Source of the DNA: CAZKUR01 sp964556005
GTDB lineage: Bacteria > Bacteroidota > Ignavibacteria > Ignavibacteriales > Ignavibacteriaceae
Reading direction: 5' to 3'
DNA: 11,547 bases
NCBI GenBank assembly: GCA_964556005.1
Contig: CAZKUR010000111.1
Location: 1 to 11,547, forward strand
Shown: piece by piece, positions 1 to 6,756 of the stretch
Numbering within the stretch: position 1 is the stretch's first letter
Layout of the letters: the number at the start of each line of letters is the position of its first letter
Position numbers and translations under genes: made by a program
The notes under the pieces: model-generated
What the model was told of the DNA's origin: nothing
What the model saw: the letters and a program-made list of their open reading frames with translations, nothing else
The model's database searches: none

Positions 1-121
1 AATAAAAAAAATAATGATAGTAAATAATTTATTTATTAGTTCTCGGACAGATTCGCGACCGTGACACTCAAGTCCTAAAGGTAATATTTAAAAAGATTAT
101 TTTAATTTCAGAGTAAGGATT

Positions 122-164
122 AATGATCTTCGATCTTAGAAGTGAAAAATCTAAAATCATCATT
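122..164 (-). other. Bulged stem-loop downstream of the DUF3108 gene
   Basis: On the minus strand a 9-bp stem (GATTTTAGA with TCTAAGATC, one G:U pair) closes a 9-base loop. It is extended by AATGAT/ATCATT after a 4-base bulge on one side. It lies about 45-90 bases after the DUF3108 stop codon. There is no clean U-tract directly after it, so it is not a textbook intrinsic terminator. It may be a transcript-end or processing structure; this is an inference. Confidence 0.4.
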
Positions 165-179
165 TGTTAATCAATGTTT

Positions 180-200
180 TGAAATCAGGAGATGATTTCA
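180..200. terminator. Perfect 8-bp hairpin just after the DUF3108 stop codon
   Basis: TGAAATCA and TGATTTCA are exact inverted repeats separated by a 5-base loop, starting about 10 bases after the DUF3108 stop codon on the minus strand. The stem is AT-rich and on the minus strand is followed by AAAAC rather than a T run. It could be a weak terminator or an RNA-stabilising 3' hairpin. The symmetry is directly visible; the role is inferred. Confidence 0.35.
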
Positions 201-209
201 TCAACCGGT

Positions 210-1007
210 TCATTTCACTTTTGAAGTCAATTCGCCGGCAAGTCCCTCGTATTTTGTCAATTCGGCATCGATTGAGCCGATAACTACTTTCGTTTTTACT
301 TTTACGGGCATTTTATTGGTATCATCTGTTAGCCATATAATTATACTGCCCTCACTTTTGAATAGTCCGCCTTCCTGAACAAGAGGTTCGATAACGATAC
401 AATTAAATGTGCCTGCTTCAACGCTTACAGTTTCTTTTCCAAGATACCTTACATCCAAGTTATAAGTTTTATCTTTATAAAAATTTTGCATATGAATTCT
501 GTCGTTAACTTTTAAATTGGAATAGTCAAAAGTCCTGGCAAGATAAAAAGCCGAGACGATATCATTCACATACGGCGGAATATCATACTGGCCTTCGCTT
601 GTCTTTGCAATATGCCTTCTTTGATCGAAGAATGCCGAAAAGTCGCGGCTATAGTGCCCCTCTCTAACATGCTGTTCGAATCTCCAGGGAAACAAGCCTT
701 TAACATCCATATAAGTTTCATAACGATCCCTTACTTTAAAGAACCAGTCGAAACTCGGTACAGTATGAACTTCCGAAAGAATATGATAGGCATCGCGTCC
801 TGAAATTTTTTTAATGTCGGAAATTTCCATTACTGCTATCCCGGCGGTTACAAAACCGTACTTTACATCAAATGTCAATTTTTCACCGACGGTAAAGGCT
901 TTGTTCTCCACCGTTCTAAAATCGTCATCTTTTATTACTTGAGAATGAACAAACGGAATATCTAATAATAAAAATAAAAAGAATAATATGATTTTTTTTC
1001 CGAACAT
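210..1007 (-). CDS. Exported DUF3108 family protein
   Basis: A 265-residue protein with a typical signal peptide: Lys-Lys after Met-Phe-Gly, a hydrophobic core to about residue 18, and a likely cut near VHS-Q at 22/23. The mature part begins with the hallmark of DUF3108, a VGEKLTFDVKYG-type strand followed by TAG (about residues 40-56), and continues as a beta-rich fold with GTFNCIVIEP and IIIWLTDD...P segments near the C-terminus. DUF3108 proteins are periplasmic or outer-membrane-associated beta proteins of unknown function, often near envelope genes. The start at 1007 is supported by a strong AAAGGAG site six bases upstream, overlapping the stop codon of the GT9 gene, so the two are surely co-transcribed. 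It is the last gene of the operon. The family call is from recognition of the pattern; no enzymatic role can be stated. Confidence 0.85.
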   Translation of the reverse strand: MFGKKIILFFLFLLLDIPFVHSQVIKDDDFRTVENKAFTVGEKLTFDVKYGFVTAGIAVMEISDIKKISGRDAYHILSEVHTVPSFDWFFKVRDRYETYMDVKGLFPWRFEQHVREGHYSRDFSAFFDQRRHIAKTSEGQYDIPPYVNDIVSAFYLARTFDYSNLKVNDRIHMQNFYKDKTYNLDVRYLGKETVSVEAGTFNCIVIEPLVQEGGLFKSEGSIIIWLTDDTNKMPVKVKTKVVIGSIDAELTKYEGLAGELTSKVK

Positions 1008-1013
1008 TTATAT

Positions 1014-1020
1014 CTCCTTT
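1014..1020 (-). promoter_or_regulatory. Strong Shine-Dalgarno site for the DUF3108 gene
   Basis: On the minus strand AAAGGAG lies six bases before the ATG at 1007 and overlaps the TAA stop of the upstream GT9 gene. It fixes the start codon and indicates translational coupling or reinitiation between the two genes. Confidence 0.75.
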
Positions 1021-2056
1021 AATTAACAACAATCCTGTAAATTTTTTCAACTTCGATAAAAACTTTTTCCATATTTATGGAATTCATGCAATCTAATTTT
1101 TCACATTGATCAGTCGTACAATTTTCACAATTTATTTCCGGTTCAAAAACAATTCCTTTATTAGAATAAGGTCCCCATCTTTTTGCGGAACATGATAATA
1201 CTTTCGGATAAAAACCGATTACATTTTTTCCGAGAGCCGCGGCAATATGTAATGGGCCTGTGGAATTGGAAATAAACAAACTCGATAAATCAATCAAAGC
1301 AATCATTTCTTCAAGATCAAACATGCCAGCAAAATTTTTTATTTTATCATTTATGATTAACCGGCTGCATAATTCTTTTTCGGATTCCAAGCCGGTCAAC
1401 AAAATTTGTACATCCAAATTTTTATTCAACAGCTTAATCAATTCCTCAAATTTATCAACTGGTAAATCTACCGCACTTCCTGCACTGCCGGGGTGAACAA
1501 TTATTATAGGTTTTAAAAAATCTATGTTTTGTTTAATGAGAATATCACGAACTTTAATTATGTTTTTTTCAGTTACGGATAAATCAAATTCTACATTATT
1601 TCTATTTACATCTTTTTTTATGCCAAAAAATTTAAGGAGATTTACATTGAATTCAAGTTCATGTTTTTCTGCATATTTACGATGTTCGTACACTTTTTTG
1701 TTGAAAAGCAGCGAATACCAGCGATACCCGGTTCCTATCCGGTTTTTTATTCCGGCTAAAAAAATAATCAGTGCTGTCCGAAATGTTGGATAAACTATTA
1801 CCGAAGAATCAAATCCTAATTTTTTAATTTGATCTGCATTTTCACTGATAGGAATTTGCCCGTTTTTCTCTTTTAGAATTAAATAATTATCTATATAAGG
1901 ATGATTTTTAACAAGACTTTGAGTGTATTCTCTTATAAGAAAAGTGATCTTACATTGCGGATATTTATCTTTAATAATTTTAGCCAGGGGAAGCGAAAGC
2001 ACAACATCCCCGATTCTATCGGTCCGCACTATTAATAGTTTCTCAGGCTTAATCAT
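1019..2056 (-). CDS. Glycosyltransferase family 9 (heptosyltransferase-like)
   Basis: A 345-residue GT-B fold enzyme of the ADP-heptose:LPS heptosyltransferase group. The N-terminal domain opens with LLIVRTDRIGDVVLSLP (residues 7-23), the family's first strand and acceptor-side loop. The C-terminal domain has the HPGSAGSA segment (188-195) and the donor-binding ISNSTGPLHIAAALG segment (262-276). Near the C-terminus four cysteines (310, 313, 318, 323) form the CxxC...C...C pattern seen in many heptosyltransferases. The enzyme should act at the cytoplasmic face of the inner membrane, adding a heptose or related sugar to the LPS core or another glycolipid. Exact donor and acceptor cannot be read from the sequence. 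Its ATG overlaps the stop of the DNA glycosylase gene (ATGA), and the DUF3108 gene follows after 11 bases. Length is normal for the family. Confidence 0.93.
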   Translation of the reverse strand: MIKPEKLLIVRTDRIGDVVLSLPLAKIIKDKYPQCKITFLIREYTQSLVKNHPYIDNYLILKEKNGQIPISENADQIKKLGFDSSVIVYPTFRTALIIFLAGIKNRIGTGYRWYSLLFNKKVYEHRKYAEKHELEFNVNLLKFFGIKKDVNRNNVEFDLSVTEKNIIKVRDILIKQNIDFLKPIIIVHPGSAGSAVDLPVDKFEELIKLLNKNLDVQILLTGLESEKELCSRLIINDKIKNFAGMFDLEEMIALIDLSSLFISNSTGPLHIAAALGKNVIGFYPKVLSCSAKRWGPYSNKGIVFEPEINCENCTTDQCEKLDCMNSINMEKVFIEVEKIYRIVVN

Positions 2057-2667
2057 TTTCTCGAGACAAAAGGGTTATATTTTATATAAAATCTCCATGG
2101 CAGTTCAATAGATTTTTTGATTCCTATTCTTTCGGTAATTTCTATTTTTTCCGAATTTATTTTCGGCTGCTTTAAAATATAAACTCTATCTCCAGTTAAA
2201 TCCAATCCATATTGCTTTTTTGTTATTGCCATTGCCCGGCAAACTTTTCCGGGACCGCTCGTTAAATTATACTTTTCTTTATCATTTAGCAATTTCCTCC
2301 CGTAACGGTTTTTTATCATCGTTTCGATTCCTGCAACAGGTTCGACTGCTCTTATTAAAACGGCAGTACCGTGGTCTTTTTTGCCGGTAACAACATTGCA
2401 GCAATAATGATTTCCGTAAGTAAAATATACATAGAAAAAACCTCCTTCATCAAACATTATATAGTTTCTTTTGGTTCTGCCTGTAAAAGTATGTGCCGCT
2501 TGATCGACCGCCCCGTCATATGCTTCTACTTCGACAATTTTTCCAGCAAGTATTTTACCTCTTTCCTTCTTTACTAAAATTTTACCGAGTAATTCCCGAG
2601 CTACAATTATTACATTCCGGGTATAAAATTTTCGCTCTAATTTATTAAGGGAAGATAAATCTATCAT
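2053..2667 (-). CDS. mpg: DNA-3-methyladenine glycosylase, AAG/MPG family
   Basis: A 204-residue monofunctional DNA glycosylase that removes alkylated or deaminated purines (3-methyladenine, 7-methylguanine, hypoxanthine) in base excision repair. The sequence shows the family core: ARELLGK (23-29), the catalytic strand IVEVEAYDG in which Glu48 matches the water-activating Glu125 of human AAG and Tyr50 the Tyr127, then AAH at 57-59 (His136 equivalent), the YVYFTYG segment (79-85) that supplies the intercalating and base-stacking tyrosine, AVLIRAVEP (102-110), LTSGPGK (135-141) and the terminal WRFYIKYNPFVS. All key residues appear intact and length is normal for bacteria. Its 3' end overlaps the GT9 start by four bases, so it is embedded in an envelope operon, which is an odd setting for a repair gene and probably reflects stable operon hitch-hiking. 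No clear Shine-Dalgarno site precedes the ATG. Confidence 0.95.
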   Translation of the reverse strand: MIDLSSLNKLERKFYTRNVIIVARELLGKILVKKERGKILAGKIVEVEAYDGAVDQAAHTFTGRTKRNYIMFDEGGFFYVYFTYGNHYCCNVVTGKKDHGTAVLIRAVEPVAGIETMIKNRYGRKLLNDKEKYNLTSGPGKVCRAMAITKKQYGLDLTGDRVYILKQPKINSEKIEITERIGIKKSIELPWRFYIKYNPFVSRK

Positions 2668-2712
2668 CTTAAAAAGAAATGTAAAAAGAAGAGAAATAGT
2701 TTTTAATTTTTA

Positions 2713-3426
2713 TCAGCCGTTTAACTTTGAATTTATTTCACTTATCCTTTTTGAATAATAATCAATTTGTGAGGGATCATTCTTTTTTAATTTTTCATAA
2801 ACTTTAATTGCTTCTTTGAATTCTCCCTGTGCTATATAAATTTTCGCAATAGTTTCGGAAACGATCATATCATCTTCCGAATAATCATTTGAATCAGCAT
2901 TTGGATGACCGCTACCTCTTTCTTTTTGCTCAAGCTCTTCAGAAAAATCTTCTTGAGTTTGTTTGTTTATATTTTCATTAAATACGTCCTCATCATTTCT
3001 GCCGGGCTGCTGATTTCTAATAATTGTTTGATCATCCGGTTTTGAAATTGAAATTATATCGCTCTCCGGCATGAAAGGATTTTTTTTGCTGAATTCAAAC
3101 AGAGGCCTATGCTTCCTGAGATTTTCCAGTTCCAATAAATAATATTCAAAAGTTTTTTTAGAATTTATCAACCTGCTTCCTTCTTCAAAGGCTTTTTTAG
3201 CATCGTTGTATTTACCGGCCAGTGTTAGTGCTTTACCAAGAATAAAATATGCAGTGGGATAATTCGGATACATCTTCAAGCCGTTGTTGAGAATTTCAGT
3301 TGCTCTTTCCAGGTTATTTTCATCCATTTGAATCTTTGCCATCCTTGCAAAAAGAGGCGATGATTTATTGAACTCGTAAATCAAGCTTACTTTACTTTTA
3401 AATATATCGGTTTCTCCCTTGTTCAA
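2713..3426 (-). CDS. TPR-repeat protein, TTG start
   Basis: A 237-residue protein without signal peptide or membrane segment, so probably cytoplasmic. Two tandem tetratricopeptide repeats are visible at about residues 23-56 (FARMAKIQM...LERATEILNNGLKMYP) and 57-90. A further TPR lies at the C-terminus (about 188-222, ending VYEKLKKNDP). Between them is a hydrophilic, acidic and probably disordered linker (about 125-187). The start is TTG at 3426, chosen because an AGGAG site lies seven bases upstream and no ATG occurs before residue 29, inside the first repeat. TPRs bind protein partners; given its position directly after the GT2 gene (10-base gap) it may organise or regulate the sugar-polymer machinery, but that is inference. 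No enzymatic motif is seen. Confidence 0.85.
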   Translation of the reverse strand: MNKGETDIFKSKVSLIYEFNKSSPLFARMAKIQMDENNLERATEILNNGLKMYPNYPTAYFILGKALTLAGKYNDAKKAFEEGSRLINSKKTFEYYLLELENLRKHRPLFEFSKKNPFMPESDIISISKPDDQTIIRNQQPGRNDEDVFNENINKQTQEDFSEELEQKERGSGHPNADSNDYSEDDMIVSETIAKIYIAQGEFKEAIKVYEKLKKNDPSQIDYYSKRISEINSKLNG

Positions 3427-3433
3427 TTACAAA

Positions 3434-3438
3434 CTCCT
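3434..3438 (-). promoter_or_regulatory. Shine-Dalgarno site that decides the TTG start of the TPR gene
   Basis: AGGAG on the minus strand, seven bases upstream of the TTG at 3426 and touching the TAG stop of the GT2 gene (3437-3439). It supports a TTG start and coupled translation. Confidence 0.65.
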
Positions 3439-4885
3439 ATTTTGCAAGCGCATGTTTTATCGATGTAAATGAAATAAGAGTAAAGCCCAGGAAAAACAAC
3501 ATCTGGAATGGCAACGAAGCAATTTCCATAAAATAGATTGAAGATACTACTCCAACAAGGCAATATACAGCCATAATTAACTCGACAATCACCGAAAGGC
3601 CGATTTTTTTGTTGATATATTTTTTCCCCATCCACGAATCTTTTTCGCTGACTACTTTGAATTTAGGAGTACGAACAAATTCACTTTTCCGGTTTAGCAG
3701 CCCTTCGACCACTGCTCGTGAGTTATTTACGGCAAGGCCCATACTGCCTGCCATAAAAAGCGGAAATAAAACTATCTTCTTTCTCCAATCCTCATGAATA
3801 TCTTTTTGCGAATAAAGATAAAACATGAATGAGCTTATAAATGCAAGCACAAACAAAGACATTACCGCAAAATAAAGTTCATGTGAACCGCTGTTCTTTA
3901 TAAAAATTAATGGAACGTTTAATATTGCAGCCAAAAGTATAAAAGGGAAAACAAGGTTATTAGTCAAATGAAAAGTCGATTGCAGCTTTACTCTTAAAGG
4001 AACGTTGGATTTCCAAACGAGAGGAAGAATTTTTTTAGCTGTTTCAATTGCGCCTTTTGTCCACCTGAACTGCTGGGATTTGAGAGCATTTATTTCGGAC
4101 GGCAATTCGGCCGGTGAGGTAAAATCTTTTAAAAAGATAAACTTCCAGCCGTTCAATTGTGCACGGTAACTGAGATCGAGATCTTCCGTCAAAGTATCCG
4201 AGTGCCAACTGCCTGCATCATCGATACAATTTCTTCGCCAGATACCGCCTGTACCGTTAAAGTTAATAAAGAATCCGGCATTATTTCTTACGGTCTGCTC
4301 AATTACAAAATGCCCATCCAATGCTAAAGCTTGAGCTTTTGTTAAAAAGGAATAGTCACCGTTGATGTGCTCCCACCTTGTTTGAACCATACCGATTTTT
4401 TCATCAAAAAAGAACGGGAGTGTTTTTTTAAGGAAATTTTTATGCGGAATAAAATCTGCATCGAAAATAGCGATGAATTTTCCTTTTGCTGTTTTTAAAC
4501 CTTCTTTTAATGCCCCTGCTTTGTAGCCTTCACGATTACTGCGTACTACGTGGGAAATATCGAAGCCTAAGTTTTTCTTTTCCTCGACAACCCTTGCAAC
4601 AATGCTAACCGTTTCATCCGTTGAATCATCCAAAACCTGAATTTGCAATTTCGATTTAGGATAATCAATTTCGCAGACTGCATTTATCAGACGATCAGCA
4701 ACATATAATTCGTTGTAAAGAGGAAGCTGGATCGTTACAAGATCGTGCGGTTCAAAATTGTTATCTTTTGGGTGGATTACATTTTTATACTTCCTATGAT
4801 AGAAAAGCATAATGAACCCGTGAAGGCCAAACAAGAATAAAATAGTTAATGAAACAAAATAACCGACTAATACTATTTCGTCCAT
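3437..4885 (-). CDS. Membrane processive glycosyltransferase, family 2
   Basis: A 482-residue cellulose-synthase-like enzyme. An N-terminal membrane helix (about 4-28) precedes a cytoplasmic GT-A domain with all four signature elements: VLDDSTDE (84-91, nucleotide-sugar binding), DAD (142-144, metal binding), TED (233-235, catalytic base) and QQFRW (271-275, the QxxRW motif of processive enzymes). About five further membrane segments follow (around 303-329, 338-358, 371-389, 428-450, 457-475), which in relatives form the polymer export channel. It resembles bacterial beta-glycan or glucomannan-like synthases more than simple transferases, but the sugar cannot be deduced. No PilZ domain and no adjacent BcsB-like partner is present. 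It starts 35 bases after lptE and ends 10 bases before the TPR gene. An AAGGTG site lies roughly 13 bases before the ATG. All catalytic residues look intact. Confidence 0.93.
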   Translation of the reverse strand: MDEIVLVGYFVSLTILFLFGLHGFIMLFYHRKYKNVIHPKDNNFEPHDLVTIQLPLYNELYVADRLINAVCEIDYPKSKLQIQVLDDSTDETVSIVARVVEEKKNLGFDISHVVRSNREGYKAGALKEGLKTAKGKFIAIFDADFIPHKNFLKKTLPFFFDEKIGMVQTRWEHINGDYSFLTKAQALALDGHFVIEQTVRNNAGFFINFNGTGGIWRRNCIDDAGSWHSDTLTEDLDLSYRAQLNGWKFIFLKDFTSPAELPSEINALKSQQFRWTKGAIETAKKILPLVWKSNVPLRVKLQSTFHLTNNLVFPFILLAAILNVPLIFIKNSGSHELYFAVMSLFVLAFISSFMFYLYSQKDIHEDWRKKIVLFPLFMAGSMGLAVNNSRAVVEGLLNRKSEFVRTPKFKVVSEKDSWMGKKYINKKIGLSVIVELIMAVYCLVGVVSSIYFMEIASLPFQMLFFLGFTLISFTSIKHALAK

Positions 4886-4920
4886 TTTAAATTTTTACAC
4901 CTTTTAAATTAATTTAATAA

Positions 4921-5526
4921 TTACCAACCCGAAACTGTTTCAAGCAAAATATCATCAGTAATATTGCCAATTGCCTGTTCTATTGCACTTTCTCTATCAC
5001 TCACCGAACCCGAAGCGGGGTAAAAAGCATAATTGGAAAAGTCTTTATCGAAAACTGTCTTCCTTTCAACCAGGTCTCTAAAAGTTGCATGAACAGTAAT
5101 AGTTATTTTTCTTTGAGTAACACTCTCTCCTGCAGCTACCACCGCAGGTTGGTCCGATAAAGAAAAGATGCTGCACTCAAGAATAGAATTGGCATTGCTT
5201 TTATCAGTAACCTGCAGAGAGTTATCATCTATAAATTTTTGAGTTAATGCTTCCGTGAATTTTTCTCTTAAGCCCGGTTCTCCTGATCCGCTCCGATCTT
5301 CTGCAACCGGGATAGCAATTGTCTTCAGATGCGGCGGAACGGATGCCCCGGTAAAAGAATAAGCACAACAACCGTTAAAACTAATAACCGGAACAATCAT
5401 AAACAATAAGGCTAAACTGAACCCTGAAAATAAACTAAGAAATAGCCTTTTTTTCCCGTAACACTTTTTAAAGATAAGTGTATCATAACTACAGAGTATG
5501 TGCCTTGAGGCACTATTTAAGCGCAT
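4921..5526 (-). CDS. lptE: LptE-like LPS-assembly lipoprotein
   Basis: A 201-residue protein matching the Bacteroidota/Chlorobi LptE pattern: right after the lipidation site comes AYSFTGASVPPHLKTIAIP (55-73), then REKFTEALTQKFI, and a C-terminal AIEQAIGNITDDILLETVSGW. LptE plugs the LptD barrel in the outer membrane and helps deliver LPS to the surface. The signal peptide is unusual: a 27-residue basic stretch before the hydrophobic core (about 28-48), then FNGCC at 50-54. Cys53 is the likely lipidated residue although Phe at -3 is not ideal. No in-frame ATG, GTG or suitable TTG exists between residue 1 and the hydrophobic core, so the start at 5526 is the only good choice. It overlaps the end of the sigma-54 activator gene by 14 bases, implying coupled expression. 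The fold is inferred; lptE identity is likely but not proven. Confidence 0.82.
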   Translation of the reverse strand: MRLNSASRHILCSYDTLIFKKCYGKKRLFLSLFSGFSLALLFMIVPVISFNGCCAYSFTGASVPPHLKTIAIPVAEDRSGSGEPGLREKFTEALTQKFIDDNSLQVTDKSNANSILECSIFSLSDQPAVVAAGESVTQRKITITVHATFRDLVERKTVFDKDFSNYAFYPASGSVSDRESAIEQAIGNITDDILLETVSGW

Positions 5527-6622
5527 ATTCTTTTATCTTCCGGTAAAGTGTTCTTTCACTAATATTCAACAGCTTTGCTGCATTTCTTTTATTGCCGCCT
5601 GTGTTTTGCAATGCATCTTGGATGGCTTTTTTCTCCATCTGATCGAGCGGAATTATTTTTTGAACTTCACTTTCCTGACCCTGGTTATAAATTTCAAACT
5701 GCCTCTGGTAAAGTAAATCCTTTAATTCCATAATGTCTTTTTTTATTTCAAACAATGCCCTGTAAAGTAATTCTCTATCAGCTTCTTCGGGAGATTTTCT
5801 CAAATAGATAGGCAAGTTGCGGGGCTCATTATATTTTTCTTCATTTGTCGAAACAAACGAACTGAATGAATTCCAATCAAGTTTTCCGTTTACGTTCAAT
5901 GCAACAGCGGTTTCAATTGTATTTTTTAATTCCCTTATATTTCCCGGCCAGGGATAATTCATTAATATATCCATGGCTTCATTGGTAATTTCCGGTTTAA
6001 TAATTTTATTCGAAAGACAGTATGCATCGAGAAAATACTGCACCAATAAAGGAATGTCGCTTTTTCTTTTTCTTAACGGAGGAATATTTAATGTAACTGC
6101 TTTCAATCTGAAATAAAGATCTTCTCTGAATCTTCTTGATTCAACTTCTCTCTGGAGATCTTTATTAGTTGCTGCAATTATTCTTACATCGACTTTGGTA
6201 ACAGTCTCGGCACCTATTTTCATAAATTCTTGTGTTTCAATTGCACGAAGTAATTTAACCTGAGTGGTCAGAGGCATTTCGGCAATCTCGTCAAGGAACA
6301 GAATTCCGCCATCGGCAATTTCAAAATATCCCTTCCTGCTTTCAACCGCACCTGTAAATGAACCTTTCTTATGTCCGAATAATTCGCTTTCCAATATTCC
6401 TTCAGGGATGGCCCCGCAATTTATACTAACGAGCTGGTTATTTTTCCTATCGCTATAATTATGAATGGCTCTTGCAAAAACTTCTTTCCCGACACCGCTT
6501 TCTCCGTATATCAAAATTGAAATATCCGATTTTGCCACCTGCATTACTATGTCAACAAGATCATTAATTTCTTTTGAATGACCTATAATTCCGGTTTCTT
6601 TTTTAAATTCTTCACGATTCAT
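5513..6622 (-). CDS. Sigma-54-dependent activator without receiver domain
   Basis: A 369-residue enhancer-binding protein. It begins almost directly with the AAA+ domain: Walker A GESGVGKE (40-47), the sigma-54 contact loop GSFTGA (87-92, Ala of the usual GAFTGA replaced by Ser), Walker B GGILFLDE (105-112), an arginine-finger region FREDLYFRL (165-173) and PWPGNIREL (224-232). A linker of about 90 residues, partly charged and helical, leads to a Fis-type helix-turn-helix (about 326-369, with GGNKRNAAKLLNISERTLYR). With no response-regulator, GAF or PAS domain it resembles PspF-type activators, whose activity is set by a partner protein or by expression level. ATP hydrolysis should remodel sigma-54 RNA polymerase. 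The ATG at 6622 is favoured because a stop codon lies in frame a few codons upstream. The gene overlaps lptE, suggesting a role in envelope gene control; targets are unknown. Confidence 0.95.
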   Translation of the reverse strand: MNREEFKKETGIIGHSKEINDLVDIVMQVAKSDISILIYGESGVGKEVFARAIHNYSDRKNNQLVSINCGAIPEGILESELFGHKKGSFTGAVESRKGYFEIADGGILFLDEIAEMPLTTQVKLLRAIETQEFMKIGAETVTKVDVRIIAATNKDLQREVESRRFREDLYFRLKAVTLNIPPLRKRKSDIPLLVQYFLDAYCLSNKIIKPEITNEAMDILMNYPWPGNIRELKNTIETAVALNVNGKLDWNSFSSFVSTNEEKYNEPRNLPIYLRKSPEEADRELLYRALFEIKKDIMELKDLLYQRQFEIYNQGQESEVQKIIPLDQMEKKAIQDALQNTGGNKRNAAKLLNISERTLYRKIKEYALK

Positions 6623-6756
6623 ATTAAGTCACATCGACATGAACAACGTACAAACTAAAAGGAAAAAACGACATAAATTAAAAAATTTAAGCATTTAAAC
6701 ATAATTAATTTATGACAATTTAGCATATCAAAAAAGGAGTTATTATTTTGTGAAGT
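6623..6756 (-). promoter_or_regulatory. 134-base AT-rich gap, possible internal promoter region
   Basis: This is the only large gap in the operon, between the MBL gene and the sigma-54 activator. It is very AT-rich. On the minus strand TTAGTTTG (6651-6658) is one base off the Bacteroidota -7 motif TAnnTTTG, but no TTG lies 19-20 bases upstream. A TTGATA (6728-6733 on the minus strand) is a loose -35 candidate without a convincing -10. No GG-N10-GC sigma-54 element was found by eye. No hairpin with a T run that would terminate the upstream genes is seen. Confidence 0.3.

Larger units (their letters stand above)
1..209. other. Non-coding end of operon, AT-rich with two hairpins
   Basis: No credible gene is seen here. 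The region lies downstream of the stop codon of the DUF3108 gene, so it should hold the 3' end of the long minus-strand operon. It contains a bulged hairpin (122-164) and a perfect 8-bp hairpin (180-200), described separately. Positions about 41-80 form a small pocket of higher GC in otherwise very AT-rich DNA. That pocket lies in an open plus-strand frame of about 30 codons (24-116) without a start codon, so it is not called a gene. Confidence 0.6.

Noticed and set aside
41..80. GC-richer pocket with GGAC...GTCC ends and a TCGCGA core, resembling a tRNA 3' half
   Set aside because: No cloverleaf could be built on either strand and no CCA or T-loop consensus is present.
3423..3635. Minus-strand 70-codon frame overlapping the end of the GT2 gene
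   Set aside because: It is a shadow in another frame of a well-supported glycosyltransferase; Cys- and Phe-rich composition with no recognisable motif.
6734..6750. Plus-strand AAGGAG followed at good spacing by TTG
   Set aside because: The TTG is followed at once by a TGA stop, so there is no gene behind it.
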